DNA from: Diplonema papillatum
Lineage: Eukaryota; Euglenozoa; Diplonemea; Diplonemida; Diplonemidae
Direction: 5' to 3'
Length of the DNA stretch: 64,000 nt
Assembly: GCA_030068145.1 (NCBI GenBank)
Contig: JAPJBO010000442.1
Location: forward strand, 119,844-183,843
Part shown: positions 11,722-23,250 of the stretch, piece by piece
Position numbering within the stretch: position 1 is the stretch's first letter
Layout of the letters: each line of letters starts with the position of its first letter
The notes under the pieces: generated by a model
Databases searched by the model: none
Seen by the model: only the letters and a program-made list of their open reading frames with translations
Told to the model about the DNA's origin: nothing
Translations under genes and position numbers: made by a program

Positions 11722-14700
11722 CTAGCTTAAGCTGAAGCTTCCAGACCCTTCGCTAATCGCTTGGCGGAGCTGCGCAATTTTGTTTAGAGTGTAGAGGGAA
11801 AAGGAGAACAAGCCAAGAGTTTGACGGGTGACATGCGTTGCTGCTGAGAGCCGGTTTCCCTGCGGCCCTGAGATTCCCTTAGGGCCGAAGTTTGCTCCGG
11901 TTGGCCCCCGCTTTTACTTGAACTGCTGCGGCGCGGTACCCCGAGATTCGGGGCCCGAGACATGCCGCGTTGCCGGTAATGACACAGGAGAAGAAATGTG
12001 AACACGGGAAAGAAAACAATGCACACCTTGTCAGCCAGTATCTTCTTAGACGGGTATGTCGGCAGTTTCAGATACCTGTGTGCGCGAGTATATGCGGTTG
12101 TGTTCAAGTGCATGGTACACAGTCGATTTTGGGTTGCGGACTCACTGCACTTGGATCCTGTGACTCCTCTCTGAAGGGTGGGGCGGAATCCTTCGGGGGA
12201 CAGAAGCCTGGGAGGCGGGAAAAAACGGTTCCAAAGTCGAAGAAAATCGACAAAATCGCATACCGGAAACACGTGTTGCAGGACGGCAGATGCGCCTCGT
12301 CCGCTCCCTGCTCTGCGTCTGTTTTCTTGACGACGGTAATCTTGCCCACGGAAGTAATGCCCCCGATAGGGAGCCTCGGGCAACCGGTGGTCCAGCTCAG
12401 GAACTCACGCTGCTCCGCTGGTGTGAACTCGTGGCAGAGGATATCGATCAACTCTTGAATGACCCTGTGTGCGTTGTGTTTGTTGGCCAATTCGCGGAGG
12501 ACACCAAAAAAAAAAATTAGTATGGCGCTTCCGTTTGTTTGTGCGCACTAGCGGCTTTTCACCTGATTTGGTGAGTTGCTTTTAGTATGCTGCCAACTAC
12601 TAATTTTTAGTACCAACAATGCATTGTTAACACACAAAAAAACGGGGAAGGGTCCGGCCTGGCCTAAAAAAGCAACCGCTTGCAAAAGGTTGTCGCGGCA
12701 AGCAGGAGTGAACTGAAGTAACTGAAGCATTGATTGACGCAACACCCCCAGGGAAAAGATGACCGGGAGTGATCTGAACGTCTGGACATAAGAGATCCCG
12801 ACGAGGTAGGCGTTCACAGCTAGAGAAAACCCCCGTGCCCTCGTCGGGGAGCGAAGCGCTTCTCCAGAGAATCACGTGTTCACAAGACACAGGACGCGAA
12901 AGGCCATACTTGCTCTCCGACGAATAACCGTGGTCGGCAACGATGGTGGCTGCCAATTCATCTGCGGTCCACAACGGCTCGTTGCGCACGTTGAGGCCGC
13001 ACAGGAGTTCGGAGAGCTCATATTCGTTGCACGATTGGAGCGCTTCGGTCGGCAGCGTCTCTTCAAACCCCTGTAGTCGTGTATTCGAGTTTGTGGGTTC
13101 AAAGGCTAGCTTAATGTTCGAGCACAACACTGTGTGAAGTTCTGGTTGATGCTGCTATCAGGGTTTCGTGCTAGGGTTCACGCTACTAGTCATAGCGGGG
13201 ATGATAGATTGATGAGAGCTAACTCAGAAAGAGAGACTGGGAACAAGTATAGGGGTGCCCAAGAATGTCACGCTGGCAGTCCAAGGGTCTGTTTCCCTTC
13301 AGTCTACACTTTTTCGTTGTCATTGCGCTGACGAGAGAGGGCAGTGTGCACACCTGCATAAAAGCTGCGATCCTGTCGCGAACCGATTCGAACATAATTT
13401 TCTCGACGGCGAGGTAGATGAATTCCCGCACATTGTGGCAGGTCACCGGGATCGACTCGCCTCCCGGCTTCAGAGGGTACTCGTCTTCACCCGGCATTGT
13501 GAAGTGGTAGAAACCTGCTTTTGTGGAATTTGTTTGCTCGGGCAGGGATGTATGTATATCCAGGGTGCAACTCTTGAAAGCAAGTACGTTTCCGAGGCCA
13601 TCGGGAGAAGAGATGTGAAAACGGGGTTTTGCCTAGAGGCTTTTCGTGTTATTCTGCAGATGCTTTGAGCTATTTTTGTGTCTATGCTTTCAGTCGTCTT
13701 CTTAACCATGGTTAAGTGCGCAAATGGTGTCAGCCGAAGCTGGTAAAGCTTCGGCGCCGACTCGGCTGTGGATCTCAATACAGGTATAGAGATGGAGCCA
13801 ACCCGTCCCGCAAACCCGAATGTGCAGAGATTTGCCGAAGGAAATGCGTGAAATCCCACAAGAGACGCTTTCGCTCTGAGATAGGGTCAACACTATCATG
13901 GAAGCGGCGAGGCTACCAGTCGCAGTGACTCCTGTGAGGAACGATCGCGGTTTTGAGTAAAGTTTAGAATGGGAAAGCATACCTTCGTCGGCGGGCGAAA
14001 GGCCTGCCTCTTTTGCAAGCTTCTCCTTAGCGGACGGGTCCATTTCCGCGTCGTACTTCGTGGAGAAGTCCACGAAGTACTGGAGTGACTTGCCGAGGGA
14101 TGGGTCGACAGAGACGACATCGTCGACGGTTAGGTACGCCATCGAGTGCAGCCGGTGCCAGTGCTGGGCAAGGCGGAGGAAGACGGGGGAAAGGGGTATG
14201 TCGAGCAAGCGCCCGTCCATTAAAGCCCTGCCCGCCAACCGCCCGAGCAGCTCAAAGCGAGCCACGTCCTGTTCCAGCTCAGCGGGGGAGGCCGAGACAG
14301 GGACGGGTGAAGGGTAAGCGCCGGCGGCTGGCGGCATGATGTACCCGCCTTTGTCTTCGCCTTTCCACATGTGGCGACTGGTCGCCAGCAGCTCGTGGCT
14401 GACGATCGTGAAGAACTCGAGGGTGGGCCCCAGGCCGGTGCCTTCTTCACCCTCGTATTGCACTTCGAGCGGAAGTCTTCTCCACGTGGTGGCCGAGAGG
14501 AGGTCGTTGGCCTTCGTCTCGAGGCACAACCGGTCGACTTTCATCCGCGGCTGTCCGTAGGCGGGCAGGATTTCCGGTTGGATGACGTCGCTGTGAGGGA
14601 TGCGGTTGCGGAGCTTGACGAACTGGACTAAGCTTTTCAGGGCGCCCGACGTGACAAAGCACACGGACTCTCTCCGGGCACCAATCGGGAACAGGAAGTC

Positions 14701-17700
14701 GCACGCAGTGGGGAGGATCGTGCACCACTGCGGAACGCCTCGACTGCCGAAGAGGGCAACGCGGCACGCATTCGTGGCGAGGGTTTGCATCAGCTTCCCG
14801 CTCAGGTGAGGGCATTGGAACGCCTTCAACGGGATCAGGGGGGACGGTTGCGATGAGGTCACGAGGTACACAACGCGGAGGAGCTGCAGGAGGGAGAGCA
14901 TCGCCGGGTCTCTGACGGAACGGGCGAGGATGTCGCTCGATTCGCCGCGGAGGGCTTCGTCGATCTTCCACAGCAGGACCTCGCCTTGCGACGACAGCAC
15001 GGCCGGCATCTCGGTTGTGACCGCGTGCCTGCTGGCCTTCTTCCAGGATATCGGGATCACCAAGTCCCAGACGCTCTCCCCGGTGCTTCGCTTGAGCTCC
15101 GCTAGCTTCTGGGTGGCGGTCTCGAGCTTGGCTTTGTACTCCTGCTCTTCCTTCTTCCTCTTTTCGTCGGGCTTGCCCGGCTTCGCCTGCACCCTCTGCA
15201 GCTTCGCCCGGAGCGAGCCGACCTTTCTTTCCCTGCTCGCGAGTTCCGATCCCTCCGTCGGGATGGCGGGCGGGTTCAATAACCCCTCCAGCTGCGCCAA
15301 TCCCTTCGGGTTGTGCTTCTCGCAGTACCGACGGACCACTTCGATCATCGGCGCGGTCTTGGGCAGGCCGTTGATTCCGCTGACGGCGAAGTCGTACAGG
15401 ACGGGAGGCGCCAGCGGTGCTTCGGTGGCGCCGTCCGGGACGAGAGGACAAGCGGTGTTCAGTGGGGCGGCTGGAGACGAGGGGGACGAGGGGTGCGGGG
15501 GTTGGAGAGGTGCGGTGCGGGGAGCAACGCTTTTTCTCGGCTCGTCGTACACAGACATCCGGGTGTTGTCCACGATGACGACCTCGTGGCCGTCGCCGAA
15601 CATGTCGTCATCATCGTCTTCGTCGTCGTCCATCAACTCGTCCAACCCGTGCTCCTCTTCGATCCTCTTCAAAAGATCCTCGAGCACATTCTCGCCCGTC
15701 GTCGCCAAACTGTCCAGCATATGCCTCGCAGACGACCCTGTCAACACCCGCATGCCGTTGCCCGTCGGCAGCTCGCCACCTGCCACCTGCACCCCGCAGA
15801 GAAACCGTTCGATGCACCCCACCGTCGCCAAGGGATCGACTGTGATTACCTTCGCGCTCGGTTGCTCCGCGGACGACGAGCTCTGCGGCTCTTTGTCCTT
15901 GACGGGGCACGGGTCGAAGGAGATGCGGAACGACTTTTTCCCGAGGGCCCGCAGGAACTCGGAGGGCTGCGCGGCCTTCGTGGCCGGCGCGCCGGGGGCG
16001 GGGATAGTGGCGGGCGCCGGCATGCTCTGCGGCGCAGACGAGCCGATGCGCTGCTTTTTCGGCGCGCTTTGGGTCCGCTCTGAGGAGGGCTCGGCGCGGT
16101 CGATGGCCACCGACGACGGCAGCGACTCGATCGCGACGACGCTCTGCTTGAGCAGGACGGTGAGGGCCAGCGCGCCCTCCGGGTTATCCCTGAGGGAGTC
16201 CGCGAAGTCGCAGCCCCGCGCGTGCCGCAGCGTCGCGTCGTCGGGGGCGAGCCACGCGAGCACCGCGCTGGGCAGGTCGCTCGAGACCAGGTCCCCGTGG
16301 CAGACTTCGGTCTCCAACCGGCGAATCTCCACGAGAACCTTCTTCATGACCCCGGGCGACCCTTTCCCCAGCTCCTTCGCCAGGGCGCCTAGCAGGGCCT
16401 CGCCGCCGTGCGGGCCGGACGCCGAGAGGTAGCTCGACACGAACGAGCTGACCCGGGCGCAGAGCCGTTGCGGGAGGGATTTGCTCTGCGAAATGACGCC
16501 CGAAAGGGCCTCCTGCAACCCTCCCTTCCGCAGCTGCTGCGGGATGGCAGCCGACGTGCCGATGGCGGCGAGGAGCTCGACGGTGGTCAAGGCGTGGTCG
16601 AGGAGCCCGGGCTCGTCGATGCCCTTGCCGAGGAGAGTGATCAAGCAGGGGGCCAGGGCGGGGGCTGCCTGCAAGAGTTCTTCGGACGCCACCGCCCAGT
16701 TTCCGCCTTTGAGCTTCAGCGCGGCCACCGTGCCGTGCATGACTTTGGCGAGCGTCTCGGCAGCCCATTCTCGCTTGTGCGGGTCCCCGCACTGCACCGC
16801 AAACTGGGCGAGGGGCCCCGCGCCTATGCTGAAGAGCTTCTTCGCGAGCTGGGCGCCCTTCTCGGAGGCGTACACGGAGTCGCTGCGGATGGCTGTGTTC
16901 TTCAGGATCGCCGGCTCGCTGCTCTTGCTCTTGACGCTCGACGAGAGGGATTTTTCCTTCTCCTTCGCAGCGGCGGCCTTCGCGTCCTTCTCTTTGCCGG
17001 AGTCCTTGTCGGGAACCGACCGGCGCGACGTCTTCCGCCCCAGCAGCGGGGATGAAGTGGTCGACGAGCTCGCAGGCGACCCTCCCCCTGCGCCTTCGGC
17101 CTTGCCGGCCGGCGCCGCGGAGATGGCTTCCGGCATGCGCAGGTAGGCCACGGGCAGCGGGTGCCTGCGGACGTTCCGCGCGCCGCCGGAGGCTGGGTTG
17201 AGCTGCTTCATCGAGTTCAAATCGATGGTGTAGCTCTGCCCGCGGGCCGAGATGGTGGCCTGGGGGAGACCGTCCTGCAGGGCGCGTTCGAGGACCTTGC
17301 TGGCTTCCATCTCGTACGGGTTCAGCGCGTGGTAGTCGTCTTCCCACTCCCACGCGTGCAGCCTCCGGATCGGCGGCGACTGCAGGGTGAGCAAGCTGGG
17401 GGGGATCCTCGGGGCGAGGCAGTACAGGAGGTACAGTGCGTCGCTCTTCAGGTCGACGCTCGACTTGCCGGGGCCCGCTCCGCTGACGCGTTCTTGCTCC
17501 TTTTCGAGGCCGTACGGGTCCTTGAGGATGGACGAGAAGTCCTGCTGCTCCGGTGCGAGCAGGTCCCGGAGGATGGGGTGCAGGACGGGGTTCTCCAGCA
17601 GCGGCGCCGCGGTCGCGTTGGGGGAGATCGAGCTGAGCGTGCCGAGCGTCTTCAGCGCGGCGGACGCCTGCCGCTGGTCGTTCTGCTGCGTCGCGGCGTG

Positions 17701-18504
17701 CAGGAGGCCAACCAGCTGTGAGAACAGCCCAGTTGCCGCGGCGGCCGCGACGATGTCGGGGACGGTCCGGTGGCACCGCTCGACGACGGTCACCGCGCAG
17801 GAGCACAGCGCGACCGCCACTTCGCGGGCGCTCCCCTGGTCCAAATCCTGGACGCCCAAGCTTTCCATCATGCCGGCGAGGCACGGCAGGATGTGCTTCT
17901 TCACGACGTTGCTGACGACCTGCTGCGAGGCCGACCCCGACGACGACGCGGTCGAGGCGGCCGACGACTTCGTGAACAGCTTCTTCGCTTTCGAGCTCTT
18001 GGCGGGTGTCGCCGGGTCCAAGTTGATTTTGATGACGACGTTTTCGATCACGTTCAAGCTCGTTGGGTGCAGCCTCCGGTCCTGCGAGTCCATCGACGCC
18101 ACGATGGCGGGGATCGCACCGGCTTGCAACAACACACCGGTGCTGTCGTCCACAGACACTTGCTTGAGAACACGCAGCATTTCTTCGATCATGTCTTGAT
18201 TATAACAACCTTTCAACCCGGCAACCAGTGTCGGCACAACACCCGATCCGACAAGCGCCTCTGCTGACCTGGGTACGTACTCGAGAACGAGGGCCATTGT
18301 CCGGTAGACTAGTGTCAGAACGTCTTCATCTTTGTTGCTCTTTGCAACACGGAGCAGCACGGTGATGCCCTTGTTCGGGTCGAACGCGCGGATGTAGTCC
18401 TCCATGCCGATGCAGATGTAGGTGCTGAGTTCCTCGAGCGTGCTCGTAAGCGTCGCCTTGTCGTTTGCATCGGACACGGCTCTGAGTTGGTCATTGGGGT
18501 GCAT
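11722..18504 (-). CDS. Armadillo-repeat HECT E3 ubiquitin ligase (UPL3/TRIP12-like)
   Basis: Transfers ubiquitin from E2 through a thioester cysteine to substrates. Six exons: 18504-13983, 13514-13354, 13070-12910, 12464-12264, 12075-12027 and 11769-11722, about 1,713 residues. All introns are GT-AG and phases agree at every junction (1, 0, 2, 2, 0). Residues 1-400 are armadillo-like repeats, the middle is Ser/Ala-rich with an acidic run (ELMDDDEDDDDD), and the HECT N-lobe starts at about 1350 (GTGLGPTLEFF). Exon 2 gives FTMPGEDEYPLKPGG, exon 4 WTTGCPRLPIGG and LPSCNTCF with the catalytic Cys at about 1680, exon 5 YLKLPTYPSKK, exon 6 the ending GSGSFSLS then TAG. This matches HECT order exactly. 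ATG at 18504 is the first in-frame Met; an upstream open stretch to 18591 begins at GTG. All five introns fall in the last 700 coding bases. Confidence 0.95.
13607..13716. repeat. Dispersed repeat H, copy 2
   Basis: Second copy of the block at 10139-10252. It sits in intron 1 of the HECT gene, so it is transcribed with that pre-mRNA; it again ends at CTTAACCATGGTTAAG. Confidence 0.6.
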
Positions 18505-19515
18505 CGCGCCGCGTGAAGCGTCCGCGGGTCCTCGCCTTCCGGCCGACCCGCCTTGCACTCGTCTAAAAGCTACGCTGGCTGCTGGTGGCACCGGCGGTCA
18601 GGTCCGCTTCTGATGATGTCGCCCGTCCGTTTCCGGGCTGCCCCTCTTCCCCCCGTAAGCCCTTGCCTGGTTCTAACGGTTTTTGAGGTTCAGAAAGCTG
18701 GTAGTTCACGTTCTCCGTGACGTGGGAGAGGTGTGTGTCGCAAGTCACCACCTTCTTGGGTATCCTAACGCGTTTAGGTGGGGTTTGTCCTGGAAGGAAA
18801 CGAACTTGAAAGTGTAAGGGGGAAAGAAGCTGAGTTTGACTCGAGTCTGTCGTCGTGCAGTCGGCTTCGCTCCTCTTCGTTCGATGCCGTGGTTCGTCTT
18901 TCATGAACATGACTTTTATGTCCGCGAAGAAACGGGCGAAGTGATCGTCCACGTAGCCACACGCAGTTCCTTCAAGGGTGTGGCTTCTGCCCAGTGTCCC
19001 GATTGTCAACGCTGAGTCAAGCGCGGGTAACCGTCTCGCAAGGTAGCCACACTGCCTCGTCTCCTCAACATGAATGAACCGACGTGACTCCTTCTGTCCC
19101 TACGCACTATCCGGCGGATCACCCCCCTCTCACTGAGGGGGTCGTAAGCCGGTCCATGGCACGCAGAATCCTCCGCGGTAGATTGGCATTGCGACTCGCT
19201 CGCGACGGGCCCACGGGGCAGTGCGGAGATGGCTAGGGTCCTGCTAGCCTTGATTGCTGCGTCTGGCCGCCACGCGTTTTGAGAACGAGAAAGCGGTTGG
19301 ATTAAAGAGCTGTATGAACAAAATCAGAAATGGTACACGGGAATTAGTTAACAAAGTGCAAAACAAGAGTAGCCACTAGTGGTTACGTGACAAACTCGCT
19401 AGTCGAGCGAGCGCAAAATGTTGCTGCAGTGCTGCTAATCGAATTACACACACGCTGGGCGCGACACTAGGCTGGATTGTTCATGGGCGGAGTAAGCATA
19501 GGCGTGTACAATGTG
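18505..19515. other. Upstream region of the HECT gene
   Basis: Holds the presumed promoter and 5' leader of the HECT gene. A minus-strand open frame at 18563-19009 is out of frame with HECT and has no recognised domain; it could be an upstream exon or noise. Confidence 0.4.
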
Positions 19516-19932
19516 TCAATAGGCGTAGGAAGGAATTGGTTGCCTGGAGGGCGACAAGTGGAGGAGAGGCGACGGTGTGTGTGGTATTTGTGCCGGCGTA
19601 TCAGGAGACGCGTAAAACGGCTGCTGCGCACACCGCATGTGCTCCAGAAGACGAGCCACGTGTGATTCCAACTGGTTGACTCGGTCTGCGAGGTTGTCAC
19701 GGGGGAAGAGATAGTCGCCACTCCGGTGGTGCTCCTCGCTATCATTTCGGTAGAGCCTTCCTTGAGAAACATGGCTTGTTTCTCGCTCGCCGAGCAGTGT
19801 CACTTCATGGGTGCCATCTTTTGCTACCATCCGGTAGATTGGCGGCTGGGGTGTCGTAAAAGCCACCGTGCTTGTCTCTCGTTCGGCACAGTCCACAAGG
19901 GTCACAGATGTTGGTCCTTTGATGACACGCAT
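19516..19932 (-). CDS. Small protein of unknown function with a short coiled coil
   Basis: A 138-codon frame from ATG at 19930-19932 to TGA. The composition is protein-like: a mixed N-terminal half, then a heptad-like stretch NLADRVNQLESHVARLLEHM (about residues 86-105) and a Pro/Ser/His-rich tail ending SYAY. No family was recognised. It could be the last exon of a gene whose upstream exons lie above 19932, or a chance frame; no splice evidence was found. Confidence 0.35.
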   Translation of the reverse strand: MRVIKGPTSVTLVDCAERETSTVAFTTPQPPIYRMVAKDGTHEVTLLGERETSHVSQGRLYRNDSEEHHRSGDYLFPRDNLADRVNQLESHVARLLEHMRCAQQPFYASPDTPAQIPHTPSPLLHLSPSRQPIPSYAY

Positions 19933-20859
19933 TCACGGGCTGCCTTCGTTTTGGTTTCCCCTCTCCCCTCCGACCCCTGCATGTATTGGATACGACACCG
20001 AGGGCTTCTGAAATTTGCTGGTATACTGGTAGAACGTCGAACGTACTGCAAACACAGCACGCAAGGCTCGCAAACCTCAGCGATAGTCTACAGTGATTCG
20101 ATTGGGCAGTATTGCAATGCTCATCTTTCAGTCGCGAAAAGTTGCGTGTTTCTGCCCTTTCGTCCAGACAATATGCAGAACCCGTCAGCGAGGAAACTGA
20201 GCGGACAGGCTAGCGCTGTTAGTCTGAGCCGGCTGGTGATCATGACCGAGAAACTGGCGAGCACCAGAATCAACCCTGGCTTGGTTTCCCATGTTTTTGA
20301 CTTGATGGTGTTGGCATGCTACCTGGCTGCGAATATTCGGCTTGTGCTGGACATGCTGCTCGTTGTAGAAACGGCTAATTGCGACGGCAGCAGCTTCACG
20401 ACAAAGATGGAACAAATGGGTCGCACGGTAAGTGAGAGAGAGGAGTAGATGAGAGAGGGGCAATGGGGAAAATGTGGATCGTCGCACTCGCGATTCGTGC
20501 TACATCTACCCAGCTACTGGACAGGTAATCGTGCATGTGCAGTGCAGGGGTGCCTGGCTGTGCCCTGCATCTTGGAGAGAGACGCAGCCAGCAACAACAG
20601 TTATCGAACAACGGCAAAAGGTGTTCGTATCGGTTGCGCTTGCCGTACGGCCTTCCGATCAACTTTGAACAATTCTGTGTGTGTGTTAAATTGAATGGAA
20701 CTTGGCTGGATAGTCGGGTGATCGAGATCGAGATCGAGAAAGTACTGTCGAGAGAGTGGGTGCCACCTGTTCGAACAAGGTTGTCAGTCAGATATCCATC
20801 ATCATGAATCAGCCCCCGTGTCGCAGCAAAATGCAAGCGTGCACAGCCTGAGAGCGGAA
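19933..20859. other. Intergenic, no supported gene
   Basis: Long open frames exist on the plus strand, but none shows protein-like composition or known motifs. It may hold the 3' end of the snoRNA precursor, since the cluster is read towards lower coordinates. Confidence 0.35.
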
Positions 20860-20942
20860 TTGTCAGAACAGATCTTGGTAAAAACAGGAATCATGGAAGA
20901 TCTCATACGCCGTGAATGAATTAAAGGTTGTCATCACGTTAA
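20860..20942 (-). ncRNA. Box C/D snoRNA-like unit, family A copy 1
   Basis: Minus strand: box C GTGATGA (20931-20937), box D CTGA (20863-20866), guide ACCAAGATCTGTT directly 5' of box D. The guide is antisense to the conserved LSU rRNA word AACAGAUCUUGGU. Confidence 0.65.
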
Positions 20943-21083
20943 CGATCATCCATGAGAACAACTGGAAAGTGGCAGAACAAGTGTCAAAACAAATCTTGCT
21001 TAACCCAAGGAGGATTCGAAGGTGGCCATATGTCTTGAACGCGATTTCGCATTTGAGTGGACGAGTGAAGCTGCACGGAAACA

Positions 21084-21166
21084 ATGTCAGAACAGATCTT
21101 GGTAAATACAGGAATCATGGAGGATCTCATACGCCGTGAATGAATTAAAGGTTGTCATCACGTATT
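21084..21166 (-). ncRNA. Box C/D snoRNA-like unit, family A copy 2
   Basis: Box C GTGATGA at 21155-21161 and box D CTGA at 21087-21090, same guide as copy 1. The sequence between boxes is almost identical to the other A copies, while flanking DNA differs. Confidence 0.65.
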
Positions 21167-21261
21167 ACGCTCATCCAAGAAAAATCTGGTCAGATGATTT
21201 TAAGGTTGACAATATGTCTTGGACACGATTTTGCGTTCAAGTGAACAAGTGCACGGAAACA

Positions 21262-21344
21262 GAGTCAGAACAGATCTTGGTAAATACAGGAATCATGGAG
21301 GATCTCATACGCCGTGAATGAATTAAAGGTTGTCATCACGTGGA
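21262..21344 (-). ncRNA. Box C/D snoRNA-like unit, family A copy 3
   Basis: Box C GTGATGA at 21333-21339, box D CTGA at 21265-21268, same guide. A weaker internal pair (ATGAGA and CATGATT) may be D' and C'. Confidence 0.65.
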
Positions 21345-21421
21345 ACGATCAGTCAAGAAAACAACTGGGCAGAGGATTTGTCGGTTGACAATATGTCTTG
21401 GATGCGAAATGCACAGAGCCA

Positions 21422-21504
21422 GTGTCAGAACAGATCTTGGTAAAAACAGGAATCATGGAGGATCTCATACGCCGTGAATGAATGAAAGGTTGTCATCACG
21501 TTGA
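21422..21504 (-). ncRNA. Box C/D snoRNA-like unit, family A copy 4
   Basis: Box C GTGATGA at 21493-21499, box D CTGA at 21425-21428, same guide. Confidence 0.65.
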
Positions 21505-21540
21505 GTGCTCATCCAATAGAACCAGTGGACTGCTGCCAAG

Positions 21541-21622
21541 GTGTCAGAACAGATCTTGGTAGAAATGGGAATCATAGAGAATCTCATACGCCGTGAATGA
21601 ATTAAAGGTTGTCATCATGAAT
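21541..21622 (-). ncRNA. Box C/D snoRNA-like unit, family A copy 5
   Basis: Box C ATGATGA at 21612-21618, box D CTGA at 21544-21547, same guide. It is the most diverged A copy internally, yet guide and boxes are intact. Confidence 0.6.
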
Positions 21623-21865
21623 CGAACGCGACTTCTCATAGACATTCAATCAGGAAGGATGTTGGGAAGGAACGAGGAACCGGTAGGCAAGCAAGCCCAA
21701 GAAGAGAAGGTCTTGAGCGTACTAGATGCAGTCCTGGGCATGGGCAGTGGGCGGAGACAGACGGAGTTCAAAAGATATGCAGAACTGCTGGGACGACACT
21801 GAACGAGAAACGAGGAGAGTGCAGCACAAGCCAGCATGGTTCTCTGCAGCTCCAGCAAAGCTCGG

Positions 21866-21940
21866 GGATCAGAACAGATCTTGGTTACGACAAAGGATCA
21901 CTACTGCTTCACATGTCATTAAAGTATGCATCATCTCCGA
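21866..21940 (-). ncRNA. Box C/D snoRNA-like unit, family B copy 1
   Basis: Family B keeps the A-family guide ACCAAGATCTGTT and box D CTGA (21869-21872) but has a different body and box C ATGATGC (21928-21934). GGA before box C can pair with TCC after box D. Confidence 0.6.
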
Positions 21941-21996
21941 AGAACTGCGATAGTCATAGAGAACCCGAGACCGATAGTGCACCTGCAGCTACGGAG

Positions 21997-22072
21997 AATC
22001 AGAACAGATCTTGGTTGTGACAAAGGATCATTATCGCTTTCACATGTCGTTAGAATGTGCATCATCTCCGAA
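21997..22072 (-). ncRNA. Box C/D snoRNA-like unit, family B copy 2
   Basis: Box C ATGATGC at 22059-22065, box D CTGA at 21999-22002, same guide. Confidence 0.6.
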
Positions 22073-22119
22073 AGAAACAGCAATAAGCAAAGGGCAAGAC
22101 CGAGAAGCTGCACGTGACG

Positions 22120-22196
22120 AGGATCAGAACAGATCTTGGTTTGAGACAAACGATCACTTGCGCTTCACATGTCATTGTATAGGCATCATATCCGAA
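22120..22196 (-). ncRNA. Box C/D snoRNA-like unit, family B copy 3
   Basis: Box C ATGATGC at 22183-22189, box D at 22124-22127. Variant B2, with GGAT before box C and ATCC overlapping and following box D. Confidence 0.6.
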
Positions 22197-22250
22197 GCAC
22201 GGCGACAGACAACAGAAACGGAAGCGATGATGCACCTGCAGCAACAGAGA

Positions 22251-22327
22251 GGATCAGAACAGATCTTGGTTGCGACTAAAGGATCAATATCGCTTTCACA
22301 TGTCGTTGTATTGTGCATAATCTCCAA
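22251..22327 (-). ncRNA. Box C/D snoRNA-like unit, family B copy 4 (box C mutated)
   Basis: Guide and box D (22254-22257) are intact, but box C reads ATTATGC. Possibly a weakened or dead copy. Confidence 0.5.
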
Positions 22328-22383
22328 AAGAAGTCTAGAAACGGCAATAGGCAAAGGGTCCGAAAGAGGAGCTGCCTGTGACG

Positions 22384-22460
22384 AGGATCAGAACAGATCT
22401 TGGTTTGCGACAAACGATCACTTACTCTTCACATGTCATTGTATAGGCATCATATCCGAA
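22384..22460 (-). ncRNA. Box C/D snoRNA-like unit, family B copy 5
   Basis: Box C ATGATGC at 22447-22453, box D at 22388-22391, same guide; B2 variant. Confidence 0.6.
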
Positions 22461-22515
22461 ACATGGCGACAGACAAACAGAATCGGACGCCGATGAAGCG
22501 CCTGCAGCAACAGAG

Positions 22516-22594
22516 AGGATCAGAACAGATCTTGGTTGCGACTAAAGGATCATTATCGCTTTCACATGTCGTTGTAATGTGCATCATCTCCGAA
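22516..22594 (-). ncRNA. Box C/D snoRNA-like unit, family B copy 6
   Basis: Box C ATGATGC at 22581-22587, box D at 22520-22523, same guide; B1 variant. B1 and B2 variants mostly alternate along the array. Confidence 0.6.
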
Positions 22595-22645
22595 AGGAAC
22601 GGCAATAGGCAAAGGGTCCGAAAGATCGAGGAGCTGCCTGCGACG

Positions 22646-22722
22646 AGGATCAGAACAGATCTTGGTTTGCGACAAAGGATCACTAGCGCTTCACATGTCA
22701 TTCTAATAGGCATCATGTCCGA
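22646..22722 (-). ncRNA. Box C/D snoRNA-like unit, family B copy 7
   Basis: Box C ATGATGC at 22710-22716, box D at 22650-22653, same guide. Confidence 0.6.
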
Positions 22723-22765
22723 CGAATGGCAACAGACAAACATAATCGTGCGCTGCAGCAACACA

Positions 22766-22840
22766 GGAACAGAACAGATCTTGGTTGCGGGGATCGCTAT
22801 CGCTCGCTTTCACACATCGCTAGAGTATGCATCATCTCCA
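22766..22840 (-). ncRNA. Box C/D snoRNA-like unit, family B copy 8 (box D mutated)
   Basis: Box C ATGATGC at 22829-22835 and the guide are present, but box D reads CTGT and the middle is shortened. Likely decayed. Confidence 0.45.
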
Positions 22841-23174
22841 AAACTAGAGGTTTGAAACCGAAGCAGTGGTTTTGCGCACGCCTCCGCATGTCCTCCATTT
22901 TCGCCATGCTTGCCAGTGGGAAAAGCCAAAGCCAGTCAAAGCAGCCAGCCAAGCTCAAAGCTGCCGAGCCAGCATAAGCCGCCCAGTGATGTGATTGCAG
23001 GCACCTGGTCGTTCCACTGCAGCAGCCGGCTTTTGCTGAGAACTGACACTCGTTTGAAACAGAAATCAGCTGGCTCTACTTCAGCACATCGGAAATCCCG
23101 AACAGGAGATAGCCCAAACAAAAACCGTACTCGACTCATACAATTTAGGAAAAAGTGTGAAAGAGGACCGTGAT

Positions 23175-23250
23175 GGGATCAGAACAGATCTTGGTTGCGA
23201 CAAAGGATCACCATCGTTTCACACGCCGTTAAAATTGTGCATCATATCGA
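23175..23250 (-). ncRNA. Box C/D snoRNA-like unit, family B copy 9
   Basis: Box C ATGATGC at 23239-23245, box D CTGA at 23179-23182, same guide. Separated from copy 8 by about 330 bp without another unit. Confidence 0.6.

Noticed and set aside
13702-13982. HECT C-terminus read straight through from exon 1
   Set aside because: The readthrough is not HECT-like; a phase-1 GTATGC donor at 13982 joins cleanly to an exon at 13514 that continues the domain.
14930-16432. 500-codon plus-strand frame opposite the HECT gene
   Set aside because: Ser/Arg-rich shadow of the minus-strand HECT coding sequence.
18504-18591. HECT protein starting at 18591
   Set aside because: That codon is GTG. The first in-frame ATG is at 18504.
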